In this document: one piece after another, positions 8,413 through 17,688 of the stretch
How the letters are laid out: each line of letters opens with the position of its first letter
How positions within the stretch are numbered: the first letter of the stretch is position 1
From: Peredibacter starrii
Lineage (GTDB): Bacteria; Bdellovibrionota; Bacteriovoracia; Bacteriovoracales; Bacteriovoracaceae
Length of the DNA stretch: 64,000 nt
NCBI RefSeq assembly: GCF_034259205.1
Contig: NZ_CP139487.1
Location: forward strand, 62,001-126,000
Direction: 5' to 3'
Program-made: the position numbers and the translations under genes
Notes under the pieces: generated by a model
Told to the model about the DNA's origin: nothing
What the model saw: the letters and a program-made list of their open reading frames with translations, nothing else
Database searches by the model: none

Positions 8413-9806
8413 AGTTTCCCCGCCATCATCTTCAGGGCCATCGGTGCAAAAATCGCGACCAGCACTGCTGGAAGAATAAAGAAAATCATCGGAATAAGAA
8501 TCTTAGTGGCGGCAGTAGCACCCAGCTGTTCCGCGCGAGAAGAACGCTTCACGCGAAGTTCGGCCGAAAGCTGCTTTAAGAGAGGACCAATTGAAGCACC
8601 CACAGAGTCCGCCGCAATAAGCGTGGCACAGAATGAGTTGATTTCAATAATGTTCACACGCCAGGCGAGTTGTCTTAGACCTTCCGCACGGCTTGAACCG
8701 ATCTTTGTTTCTTTAATCAGAGTTTCAAACTCTTCCACCAATGGACTATTTGGGGCCTTCTCAATCACTCGTTGAATAGCGGCCATGAAATCCAGACCAG
8801 CTTCCACAGATAGTGCCAGCATATCCACAATAAAAGGCATCGCCCTTAATGTTTCATCCCCACGTTTTTTAATTAATCCACTTAACCACAAATCAGGATA
8901 GAAATAACCCACGATGGCCATGGCAGGTGTGATTGATAGCGGCCATGTTTCAGACATGATCCAGCGAATGGCGAGAAACGCAAATGGTCCACCCAGAATC
9001 ATAAAGAACTTCAGAGCAACAAACTCTTCCGGCGTCATGTCTTTCACAAGACCAGCATTGGCGAGCTTCTGTCGCCACTTGGTTCGAATGGTTTGTTTGT
9101 TCTTCGCCCCTTGAACCATCGGAACAAAATATCTTTTATAGAAAGGCTTCGTGATCTTGATGAAGAAGATTTCGTTTTTAACCTTTCCGCTGTTCTCGGC
9201 GTCTTCAAGAGCTTCTTGAGTTTTAAACTTGTCTTGATCTTCCATGAAAACACGAACAATCAAGAAGATCGCGATGAAGACTAGAACAAGTGGAGCGAAG
9301 AACAAGAGATAATTCTCTTCTTTTGCTTTACCTTCAATATGTTTTCTAAAGAAGGCAATTTCAGTTCCCTGAGTTAAGAACAACTGACACTGACCTTTAG
9401 CGTTCTTCTCCATTCCCAGAGCAGAAAGTCCCTCTCGATCAAGGAAGATTCGGTCTTTTAACCAGTTACTCTTATCAGCACGAATTGAAATGGAAGAGTT
9501 AGGAATGAAAACTCGTTCACCAGTAAATGTCACTGCATCAAGATAAAGAGTACACTCTCGTTTTGAATCAACAGTGGTCGCAATGACTCTTAGTTTTCCT
9601 AAATCTCCACCGGGAGTTTTGTAGAAAAAAATATTTCCGTTGAGTTCAGTTGATAGCGTGATGTTCTTAGTGGCGAATGGTTTATTTAACGAAGCAATAC
9701 AACTCGCTGAAATTTGCGAGTACTCATTTGGGCAATTAGCTTGCGACCAAGCATTTAAGCTCAGCAACAAGAACACTAATAAAGAAATAACGGTAGAAAT
9801 CCGCAT
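8409..9806 (-). CDS. tadC: TadC-like type II/Tad secretion inner-membrane protein with extra periplasmic domain
   Basis: The C-terminal half (about 317-445) is a T2SSF/TadC domain (AMPFIVDMLALSVEAGLDF, then LRQLAWRVN and AADSVGASIGPLLK), bounded by membrane helices at about 263-305 and 433-460. Such proteins form the inner-membrane platform of Tad or type IV pilus-like machines. Unusually, residues 1-22 look like a signal peptide and are followed by about 140 residues of extracytoplasmic sequence with several cysteines and an added membrane helix at 167-186, which makes the protein 465 residues instead of the usual 300 or so. It is the first gene of the cassette, and no tadA, tadB or pilin gene lies next to it here. 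The homology is clear; the role of the extension is unknown. Confidence 0.82.
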   Translation of the reverse strand: MRISTVISLLVFLLLSLNAWSQANCPNEYSQISASCIASLNKPFATKNITLSTELNGNIFFYKTPGGDLGKLRVIATTVDSKRECTLYLDAVTFTGERVFIPNSSISIRADKSNWLKDRIFLDREGLSALGMEKNAKGQCQLFLTQGTEIAFFRKHIEGKAKEENYLLFFAPLVLVFIAIFLIVRVFMEDQDKFKTQEALEDAENSGKVKNEIFFIKITKPFYKRYFVPMVQGAKNKQTIRTKWRQKLANAGLVKDMTPEEFVALKFFMILGGPFAFLAIRWIMSETWPLSITPAMAIVGYFYPDLWLSGLIKKRGDETLRAMPFIVDMLALSVEAGLDFMAAIQRVIEKAPNSPLVEEFETLIKETKIGSSRAEGLRQLAWRVNIIEINSFCATLIAADSVGASIGPLLKQLSAELRVKRSSRAEQLGATAATKILIPMIFFILPAVLVAIFAPMALKMMAGKL

Positions 9807-9875
9807 ACTTTAAGAGTAACAACAAAACCCTAACTGTTGATAATTTCTAGAATTGGGAAAATTTGTCCTGCTATA

Positions 9876-10961
9876 TCAGACTTTCGTTGTCTGAGATGCC
9901 TGATACTGAGCCAGGAGCTTTTTCGCCTCAGGTGAGTTGAACTCATCCGCAATTTTTGGAATATAGATCGGCTGATAATTAGCAAGGTTCTCTTTCTTAC
10001 AACGTTCAACCCGCCCAAGTTTCTCAAGCATTGATTCTTTGGTGAGGTTACGTTTCTTAACTGCCTCACGAATCGCTTTAAGCGCCTTGTCCGCGTCTTC
10101 CATGAATCGGTAAAGAAGCATGTCAGTGCCGGCCTTCATCGCCATCACGGCCGCTTCTTCGATACTAAATCGATCAGCTATTGCTTTCATTTCCATGTCA
10201 TCAGTAATCACGATTTTGGTGAACTTGGTTTCCTGACGAAGGAAATCGTAAGCGCGAGGACTAAGGCTGGTTGGAAGCTTATCATCGATAGCGTCCACCA
10301 TAAGGTGGGCCATCATCATAAATTCTACACGTGACTTAGAGGCCTTAATGAAAGGAATCATTTCACGCGACTTGAGTTCCGCCAGAGTGGTTTTAACTAA
10401 TGGCAGTTCAAAATGGGAGTCCTGAGTTGTTCCGCCGTGACCTGGGAAGTGTTTAGCACATGAAAGAAGACCACTGGTCTGAAGTCCACGAATGGCAGCA
10501 CTAATATATTTTTCTACGGTCTCAGCATCCGTGCCGTAAGCTCGGTCACCGATCGCCTTATTGTCCGGATTCGTAAGAATGTCACAAACCGGAGAGAAAC
10601 TAAGATTGATTCCACAAGCAGCAAGTTCTTTGGCGATTACCTGATGGGCCTCGAAAACAAGCTTCGGAGAATCAAGCTTTGCCAGATCCAGCATCGCTGG
10701 AAGTTGGGTGAAGTGCTTTTTGAAGCGAACGACTCTTCCACCTTCCTGATCTACAGAGATAAAAAGTGGATATTCATCACGAAGCTTTTGAATATTATTC
10801 ACCAGCTCCGCCAGCTGGGCAGGATCTTCAAAGTTATGAGAGAAAAGAATGATACCGCCCAATTTTTCGTTCTTAATGAACTCAACTTCTTCTGGAAGAA
10901 GACTTGTTCCTTTAATGCCCGAAATAATCAGCTGGCCGTAAGTATCCAAATTAAACCTCAC
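9876..10961 (-). CDS. nagZ: Beta-N-acetylhexosaminidase, GH3 family
   Basis: NagZ removes N-acetylglucosamine from GlcNAc-anhydroMurNAc peptides during peptidoglycan recycling in the cytoplasm. The 361-residue protein has the GH3 landmarks: VDQEGGRVVR near residue 70, the KHFPGHGGTTQDSH loop at 170-183 that carries the acid/base Asp-His pair, and VITDDMEM with the nucleophile Asp at 254/255. There is no signal peptide. Translation starts at GTG, overlapping the lipoprotein stop by four bases (GTGA), so the gene is the last of the mreB-PilZ-lipoprotein-nagZ operon. A predator that digests prey wall could also use it on prey-derived fragments (inference). Confidence 0.93.
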   Translation of the reverse strand: MRFNLDTYGQLIISGIKGTSLLPEEVEFIKNEKLGGIILFSHNFEDPAQLAELVNNIQKLRDEYPLFISVDQEGGRVVRFKKHFTQLPAMLDLAKLDSPKLVFEAHQVIAKELAACGINLSFSPVCDILTNPDNKAIGDRAYGTDAETVEKYISAAIRGLQTSGLLSCAKHFPGHGGTTQDSHFELPLVKTTLAELKSREMIPFIKASKSRVEFMMMAHLMVDAIDDKLPTSLSPRAYDFLRQETKFTKIVITDDMEMKAIADRFSIEEAAVMAMKAGTDMLLYRFMEDADKALKAIREAVKKRNLTKESMLEKLGRVERCKKENLANYQPIYIPKIADEFNSPEAKKLLAQYQASQTTKV

Positions 10962-11725
10962 ATCTCTTCAGCGGAATTGGTGTCATCACCTGGAACTGCC
11001 ATGGTTATACCTTGGGCGATCCAGGCCATCTTCACCAGATCCAGGGACTTCGTAAATTGATACAGAATGATCTGTCCCTCTACTTCAACAATATATCGGA
11101 AGTTATTTTTTATTTCTCCATCAAATTTTAAGGTTGCAGGTGCAAATAGGTTTTTCCCCACATGACTGAGTTGATCCTGCAGGTATGGATAGTTGTCCCA
11201 GATCACAAAAAACTCGAGTTTCTTCTTTTTTGTATCGTAAGCATTCTGGAGAAGCGAATTTCGATAAAGACACTCTGGTATTTGGTTATAAAAACAAAAG
11301 AACTTCCCCTTCGGAAAAGGAATTTCCTGAGTTCCTCGCCAGCGACTCTCCGGACTGTCTAAAGTCACTCGCATAGATTTGGTCTTGGGATTGATCCTCA
11401 TCGACGAAGAATACTTCTTCCCTTCCAGCCAGACCGAAAATTCAGAGGCCTCTGGTCTTAGGGTAATCAAGCGGGACTTATTAGAACGAATGGAACCGAG
11501 CTTAGAAACCGTGATGCTTTTTTCGAGGGTCTTGTTATCACTTCCAGAACTTAACAAAACGTTTCGGCTCACCAGTCTCTGCTTAACCATTTTAAATTCG
11601 CGGGCGATACGATACGTACCCGCCACATCGGTATAAGAATAAGTGGTTTTTCCTTCTGTTTGAGAAGGACTGATTCCTCGTGAGGAACAACCCGCAGCTA
11701 GTAGCAGAACTAATAAAATTTTCAC
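10958..11725 (-). CDS. Hypothetical lipoprotein
   Basis: I do not recognise this family. The 255-residue protein has a short signal sequence ending in a probable lipobox (LLLAAGC, lipidated Cys at 13), followed by a mature part predicted to be rich in beta strands with scattered basic residues and few hydrophobic stretches. It should be anchored at the periplasmic side of the envelope. The start is GTG, overlapping the PilZ gene stop by four bases (GTGA), and its own stop overlaps nagZ in the same way. Its position between a c-di-GMP-binding-type protein downstream of MreB and a peptidoglycan-recycling enzyme suggests a wall-related role, but that is only guilt by association. Confidence 0.72.
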   Translation of the reverse strand: MKILLVLLLAAGCSSRGISPSQTEGKTTYSYTDVAGTYRIAREFKMVKQRLVSRNVLLSSGSDNKTLEKSITVSKLGSIRSNKSRLITLRPEASEFSVWLEGKKYSSSMRINPKTKSMRVTLDSPESRWRGTQEIPFPKGKFFCFYNQIPECLYRNSLLQNAYDTKKKKLEFFVIWDNYPYLQDQLSHVGKNLFAPATLKFDGEIKNNFRYIVEVEGQIILYQFTKSLDLVKMAWIAQGITMAVPGDDTNSAEEM

Positions 11726-12539
11726 TTTATGAAATTCTCGAAATCTTTATTGAAATCATTCTCTCTTAGGAGACGATTAATTTTCTTTCCGATTTGATCA
11801 TCAATAAGAGTGGGAAGATTGTTGAAATGAAGTCCCACTTTGTACTTCTTAATGTTTTTGTCGTTAGAAATATAGTCCACGACATAAACAACTTTCACTT
11901 CAGGAATCTGAATCACTTCATCCGTAAATCTGATGTCCACATTTTCAAAGATCATGTCTTTTTCAAAATGCTTACTCTCTAGCTCACCAACATGAATGGC
12001 CATACCAGTAGTAGATAGATCCTGGACTCTGATCTTTAATTTTTCGCCTGGTGAAGTATTTTCTTTTTCATCACCAACAATTTGCAGGAAGTTTTTGAAA
12101 AGACCGGTCTGACTAGAGCGGGATTTCATGTCCACCACTTTACCGCCCACATAGGCCTCACCCAAATTGAAATCAACGTAGACCTCATAAATCGGGAAAG
12201 TCAGAAGACGATAACTCGAACGACGCTCAGACTTATAAAGAATGTTCTTCACCTGAAGCACGTTATAACCGCTGATACTCACCTGAAAGATGGTCTCAGA
12301 AAAGAAATTCATTCCACGTAGTTCAAAACTACACAGAACAGTTTCTCCGGCCTTAAAAATTGTGTCTTTGGAATCTAGAACGATTTCTTCGCGATCTTTA
12401 TCGAACTTAAGAACTTGGTAGGTGTGCTTTTCTTTTTTACCTTTCAACCAAACAATGACAGTTCCTCTCGAAGAGCCTAGCAGGGAGAGCCTGCTAAGCT
12501 TTTCGGTAGGATCTTGTTTGCTAAAAAAGGTTTGAGACA

Positions 12540-12540
<1 letters not shown>
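11722..12540 (-). CDS. PilZ-domain protein (probable c-di-GMP receptor)
   Basis: The 272-residue protein has an N-terminal YcgR-like beta domain (about 20-100) followed by a PilZ domain with both halves of the c-di-GMP motif: RRSSYR (RxxxR, R107 and R111) and DLSTTG (DxSxxG, residues 174-179). About 60 residues separate the two motifs, roughly twice the usual gap in YcgR-type proteins, which indicates an insertion. The start codon overlaps the mreB stop by one base (TAATG), so the two are probably translationally coupled. This suggests that c-di-GMP level modulates cell shape, elongation or envelope work in this organism; that coupling is inferred. Cytoplasmic, with no membrane segment. Confidence 0.85.
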
Positions 12541-13598
<1,058 letters not shown>

Positions 13599-13679
13599 TC
13601 ACTTTCAAACTCAACAACAGCTCAAGACCTGCATCCAGCAAGAAACTTAATAACCACGAGCGAGAGGCAGTATCAGTAA

Positions 13680-13708
13680 AATTTATCATTTAGCCCTGTT
13701 CTGGACAA
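13680..13708 (-). promoter_or_regulatory. mreB: Candidate sigma-70-type promoter for mreB
   Basis: On the minus strand TTGTCC (13708-13703) and TAAATT (13685-13680) are separated by 17 bases, about 100 bases upstream of the mreB start. It is a fair but imperfect match to the housekeeping consensus, seen by eye only. The rest of 13578-13811 shows no other clear structure. Confidence 0.35.
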
Positions 13709-13811
13709 GAATATAAACAGGGATTCTTTTTCCTGAGTAAAAGCATCGGCTATGTAAGGCTTTTCACCCGACCCATCAAAACGGTAGAATGGTCGTTTTA
13801 AAGGACTGATC

Positions 13812-14378
13812 ATGAGCGATGAAAAGAATAAGTTCCCTTCCAGTTTTGTGTCTTCTCAATTCGTAAAATACATCGATGCGAAGGAGATCAAAGGTATTGT
13901 TGAGACCCTGGGTAATACCCTTTCTCAGAAGTATCAGGGTCAGGATCTAGTTCTGATCGGAGTACTTAAGGGCAGTATGGTTTTCATGGCCGATTTGATC
14001 AGAGAGATCAAAGGGGTCAAGGTTTACGTGGATTTTGTGAAGCTCCAAGCAGTGGGCCGCAGCAAAGAAAACCATGGCACGATCACCATCAGCAAAGATA
14101 TCACCACAAATCTGATGGACCGCAACGTAGTTATCGTGGAGGAGATCGTAGATACCGGCCGTGCGTTAAGTTTCCTCAAAAAGCGCATTATGCTGAGCTC
14201 ACCCCGTTCACTTGAAGTAATCACACTTTTCGATAAGCCTTATAAGCGCACTGTGAACATCCAGCCGGACCTGACTGGGAAGAAAATCGAAGATCAGTTT
14301 ATCGTGGGCTACGGACTTGATCTGGAAGATTACGGACGAAATTTCGAGCAGCTTTATTATCTAAAATATCCAAACTAA
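13812..14378 (+). CDS. hpt: Hypoxanthine phosphoribosyltransferase
   Basis: This enzyme would salvage hypoxanthine or guanine with PRPP to give IMP or GMP. The 188-residue sequence has GVLKGSMVFMADLIR, the type I PRTase signature VVIVEEIVDTGRAL (106-119) and VGYGLDLEDYGRN, which fixes the family. The signature is atypical: the usual E-D pair is E110-E111, and the Thr that normally closes the phosphate loop (DTGxT) is A118, while the catalytic Asp (D114) remains. The SSYG flexible-loop motif is also replaced by QAVG. Activity or specificity may therefore differ. An AAGGA ribosome site lies seven bases before the ATG; the gene is a single transcription unit ending at the terminator at 14391. 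Confidence 0.88.
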   Translation: MSDEKNKFPSSFVSSQFVKYIDAKEIKGIVETLGNTLSQKYQGQDLVLIGVLKGSMVFMADLIREIKGVKVYVDFVKLQAVGRSKENHGTITISKDITTNLMDRNVVIVEEIVDTGRALSFLKKRIMLSSPRSLEVITLFDKPYKRTVNIQPDLTGKKIEDQFIVGYGLDLEDYGRNFEQLYYLKYPN

Positions 14379-14390
14379 GACATAAAAAAA

Positions 14391-14412
14391 CCCCGGGAAA
14401 CCGGGGTTTTTT
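14391..14412. terminator. Bidirectional rho-independent terminator, hpt / LpoA-like gene
   Basis: A six-base-pair CCCCGG stem with a GAAA loop is flanked by seven A before and six T after, so it can stop transcription on both strands between two converging genes. Confidence 0.9.
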
Positions 14413-14421
14413 GTTTCTGAT

Positions 14422-16365
14422 TTATTGAAGTTTTTCTGATCCAAAGAGCTTCACAATCTCGCCTCTTGTGATGGTCATCGCATTCATGCGTTTAACCCAG
14501 ATGCCGTCTTTGAATTCCCACTCTGTCGTTAGACCTTTGAGTTTTCCATGAGACTTTAATTTTGCGTCGAAGTCATCGCGGCTTGAAACCTCGCCTGTCG
14601 CAGTCAGAGTGTCAGCACCGAGTTTCATGGCATCAAGAGAAATGATCTCGATTAGGCCCGCAGGTTTTCCATAGATTTCCTGGAACTTCGTTAACATTTC
14701 CTGGTTGATGTCTTGCGGATCATCACCCACGAAGTAAAGTGTTCCAAGGTTCTTCTGTTCCTTCACCATCGACTTAGATACCCAGCTTGGCCCACCAATG
14801 ACCTTGATGCGATTAGCATCATAGTAGCCAAGAGTTGGGATGAGTTGAGTTGCTTCATGAGGATAAGTCGCCAGGAAGACCCAGTCAAAATCCAGCACCG
14901 GCGGAAGCGTTTGAACACGACGGATAGACGACTTCTCGAGCGAATAAACGTCATCCATAATTTTTAGTTCTTCTGAACGCTCACGAGGATACTTTAGACC
15001 CAAATATAATTGAGCGGTATCACGGTAATCGTGAGTATTTTTCGGGAAGCTCGCCACACTCGTAACACTTAGGTTTTTCTGAGTGGCCTTTCTCCAGATC
15101 TCATCAACGTAGGCCTTACCACCTTCGTTGTCCGGGAAGATGACCCCGATACGAGTTCCGAATTTATTGATCATGTCTTCAGAAAGAAGTGTTTCAACTT
15201 GAGACTCAATTGAACCTTGTACTTCAATTAGGTGGTGGTTTTTCTCTTCTTTTGGAAGGTTGATCTGAGAAAGAGAAATATAAAGGACGCCATACTTACG
15301 GGCCTCTAAATATTCCGCTTTGGCAGACTCAGGGAATAGACCACCGATAATGAAAGAAACTTTTTTCTCACGAATAAGTTCCAGCACTGCCTGCGCACCT
15401 TGGGCCGGAGAATCAACTGAATCCTTGGTGTGGATCTTAACGTTCTCATTCATGCCAAGAACTTTTAGACCCGTATCAATACCACTTAAGGCCTTCTCAC
15501 CAAACTGCGCCTTCTCCCCTGTTAAAGGAAGAACCAGACCGATATCGGAGATGCTGATGCGAGAAGAATTGGCAAAACGAAGTTCAAAATCTTTTACGAA
15601 AGTCTGAACTTCAGCATTGTCACCAAACTCAGAGCTAAGCCAGGCCGTCACATCTTGAGCACCTGATTTATCGCCACCAAGGTAGCGCTCGTCTGCTTCA
15701 ATCATAGCAAGCTGGGCAACTGCCAGATTCTTGCTGTCGTTGAATTCTTCCAGCATTTCAATCTTCTGACCTTGGCTCATTTTATTAAATGAGGCCTTCA
15801 TTGGTTCATAAAGATTATTGCTTTGGATTTCACCAAAAGTTTTAACGTCACTCATGAGAGTCAGTGATGAAGAAACGATTAGTGGATGATTTTCAACCTT
15901 GTTTCCGTAAGCAAGAGCAAGCTGAGCATACTTCTTCTTTTCCGCATCAGTCAGGACCTTACGATCGATCTTATTCAGACGATCATTGAGCTCATTGAAC
16001 TGATTAAGTTTGAAGTGGCCGCTCGCCATATTAAGTTGGACTTGGCTGTAAAGCTGAGTGTCTCTAGGAGCGTACTTTTCAGAAACTTCGAAATTTAAAA
16101 GGGCCTTATCAACTTCTCCCATATTGAAGAGAGTCACACCTTTCAAATTATACTTAAGCGCCTTCTCTACTGGAGAAAGACCATTATCGTGAAGTTCAGA
16201 AAGTTTTGAGATCGCTAGCTTAGGTTGATTGGCCTTGATGAGATCCCGAGCTTCATTAAGTTTCTGCTTCGAGATGGCCGAGATCTGCGATTCATCAATA
16301 GTTTTAGTTTTTTTAATTTGCGTACAGGCCGCAAGAGTGAGGAGGAGCATCAGAATGATACGCAC
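14422..16365 (-). CDS. LpoA/YraM-like lipoprotein (PBP activator family)
   Basis: The 647-residue protein starts with a lipoprotein signal (lipobox TLAAC, Cys at 14), then a TPR-like helical region (about 30-250) and a type 6 periplasmic-binding-protein fold (about 275-640, beginning ISDIGLVLPLTGEKAQFGEK). This two-part plan is that of LpoA (YraM/LppC), the outer-membrane activator of class A penicillin-binding proteins, although the binding-protein half also resembles branched-chain amino-acid receptors. Translation starts at GTG with AAAGGA six bases upstream; a start at the inner ATG (16350) would lack a ribosome site. It is a single gene between terminators at 14391 and 16433. Function as a PBP activator is inferred from architecture. 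Confidence 0.78.
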   Translation of the reverse strand: MRIILMLLLTLAACTQIKKTKTIDESQISAISKQKLNEARDLIKANQPKLAISKLSELHDNGLSPVEKALKYNLKGVTLFNMGEVDKALLNFEVSEKYAPRDTQLYSQVQLNMASGHFKLNQFNELNDRLNKIDRKVLTDAEKKKYAQLALAYGNKVENHPLIVSSSLTLMSDVKTFGEIQSNNLYEPMKASFNKMSQGQKIEMLEEFNDSKNLAVAQLAMIEADERYLGGDKSGAQDVTAWLSSEFGDNAEVQTFVKDFELRFANSSRISISDIGLVLPLTGEKAQFGEKALSGIDTGLKVLGMNENVKIHTKDSVDSPAQGAQAVLELIREKKVSFIIGGLFPESAKAEYLEARKYGVLYISLSQINLPKEEKNHHLIEVQGSIESQVETLLSEDMINKFGTRIGVIFPDNEGGKAYVDEIWRKATQKNLSVTSVASFPKNTHDYRDTAQLYLGLKYPRERSEELKIMDDVYSLEKSSIRRVQTLPPVLDFDWVFLATYPHEATQLIPTLGYYDANRIKVIGGPSWVSKSMVKEQKNLGTLYFVGDDPQDINQEMLTKFQEIYGKPAGLIEIISLDAMKLGADTLTATGEVSSRDDFDAKLKSHGKLKGLTTEWEFKDGIWVKRMNAMTITRGEIVKLFGSEKLQ

Positions 16366-16432
16366 TAATATTCCTTTGAAGAAGTCGTGTGAAGATTTTA
16401 ACCCCAGATCGGAATATTGTCACAGAAAACAC

Positions 16433-16454
16433 AAAGGGGCCCGAAGGCCCCTTT
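16433..16454 (-). terminator. Rho-independent terminator after dnaJ
   Basis: A nine-base-pair stem (AAAGGGGCC/GGCCCCTTT) with a tetraloop that reads TTCG on the minus strand lies just past the dnaJ stop. The T-tract on the minus side is imperfect (TTTGTGTTTT). Confidence 0.8.
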
Positions 16455-16466
16455 TGCTTGGAAGAT

Positions 16467-17615
16467 TTATTGGAAGAGTTCGCGCACTCGATCAAAGAAT
16501 CCCTTCGACATAGGATTCGAAGAGTTTTGCTCTAGCTCAGAGAGTCGGGCAAAAAGTTCCCGCTGCTCTTTAGTGAGCTTGGTTGGAGTTTCAACATGGA
16601 TGGTAATGATCTGATCACCAAAACCATAGCCGCCTAGTTTAGTAATACCTTTGTTACGAAGCTTCATCTTCTGGCCCGCTTGAGTGCCTTCAGGAATCTT
16701 CATTGATACACGTCCACCAAGAGTCGGAACTTCGATCTCAGTTCCCATTGCCGCTTGTGAGAAGCTAATTGGAACTTCGCAAATAACGTCATACTCATCA
16801 CGCTTAAAGAACTCATGCTCCTGAATGTGAATAAGCACAAACAAGTCACCAGCTGGACCGCCGTTAAGACCAGAATCACCCTGGCCTGAAAGCTTCAGAC
16901 GTTGACCTTCATCGATCCCCGCTGGAACTTTAACGCTTAGTTTTTCTTTCTTCTTATTTTTGCCGCGACCGTGACAAGTTTCACAAACTTCTTTGATCAT
17001 CTGGCCAGTACCATGACACTTAGGACATGGCTGAGCGATGGTAAAGAAACCTTGCTGACGTCTTACTTCTCCGTGCCCTTGACACATATCACATGTCACA
17101 GGACCTGAGCCTTTCTTAGCACCAGAACCGTGACAAGTTTCACATGCCACTGAACGCATGATTTGAATTTCTTTTTCAACCCCAAATGCCGCTTCTTCGA
17201 ATGTCACAGTGATTTCAGTTTGAAGATCATCACCCGCTTGAGCGCGAGAACGACGAGCTCCACCTCTACTACCACGACCACGCTGACCACCCAGGATATC
17301 ACCGAAGATATCTCCGAAGATGTCACCAAGGTCACCGAAGTCACCTGAGAAACCTCCGCCCTGGAATCCGCCGCCGCCCATGCCACCTTGTTCAGCTGCA
17401 TGTCCCATGCGATCGTACATAGAGCGTTTTTGATCATCCATCAGGATGTCGGCCGCATGTGAAGCTTCTTTGAATTTCGCTTCAGCTTCAGCGTTTCCGG
17501 GATTTTTATCCGGATGGTATTGCATCGCCAGTTTGCGATACGCTTTTTTGATTTCATCTTTCGAAGCGCCCTTCGCTACTCCAAGCACTTCGTAATAATC
17601 ACGTTTACCACTCAT
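16467..17615 (-). CDS. dnaJ: Chaperone DnaJ (Hsp40)
   Basis: This co-chaperone stimulates the ATPase of DnaK and delivers clients. In order the protein has an N-terminal J domain with the YHPDKNPG motif, a Gly/Phe-rich region, the zinc domain with four CxxCxGxG repeats ([32 protein letters not shown]) and the client-binding C-terminal domains. An open frame reaches back to 17639, but the ATG at 17615 gives the normal [12 protein letters not shown] start and has a GGATGG ribosome site, giving 382 residues. It follows dnaK after a hairpin at 17643. Confidence 0.97.
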   Translation of the reverse strand: MSGKRDYYEVLGVAKGASKDEIKKAYRKLAMQYHPDKNPGNAEAEAKFKEASHAADILMDDQKRSMYDRMGHAAEQGGMGGGGFQGGGFSGDFGDLGDIFGDIFGDILGGQRGRGSRGGARRSRAQAGDDLQTEITVTFEEAAFGVEKEIQIMRSVACETCHGSGAKKGSGPVTCDMCQGHGEVRRQQGFFTIAQPCPKCHGTGQMIKEVCETCHGRGKNKKKEKLSVKVPAGIDEGQRLKLSGQGDSGLNGGPAGDLFVLIHIQEHEFFKRDEYDVICEVPISFSQAAMGTEIEVPTLGGRVSMKIPEGTQAGQKMKLRNKGITKLGGYGFGDQIITIHVETPTKLTKEQRELFARLSELEQNSSNPMSKGFFDRVRELFQ

Positions 17616-17642
17616 ATCTATTTGCCATCCATCATGCAAGAA

Positions 17643-17664
17643 GGCCCCTTATTGCTAAGGGGCC
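17643..17664 (-). terminator. Intercistronic hairpin between dnaK and dnaJ (partial terminator)
   Basis: An eight-base-pair GGCCCCTT/AAGGGGCC stem with a six-base loop lies between dnaK and dnaJ. The minus-strand tail is only TTCTT, so it may lower dnaJ expression relative to dnaK, or protect the dnaK transcript, without fully terminating. Confidence 0.55.
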
Positions 17665-17688
17665 GTCTTTGAAAAGCTTATTCAGCCA

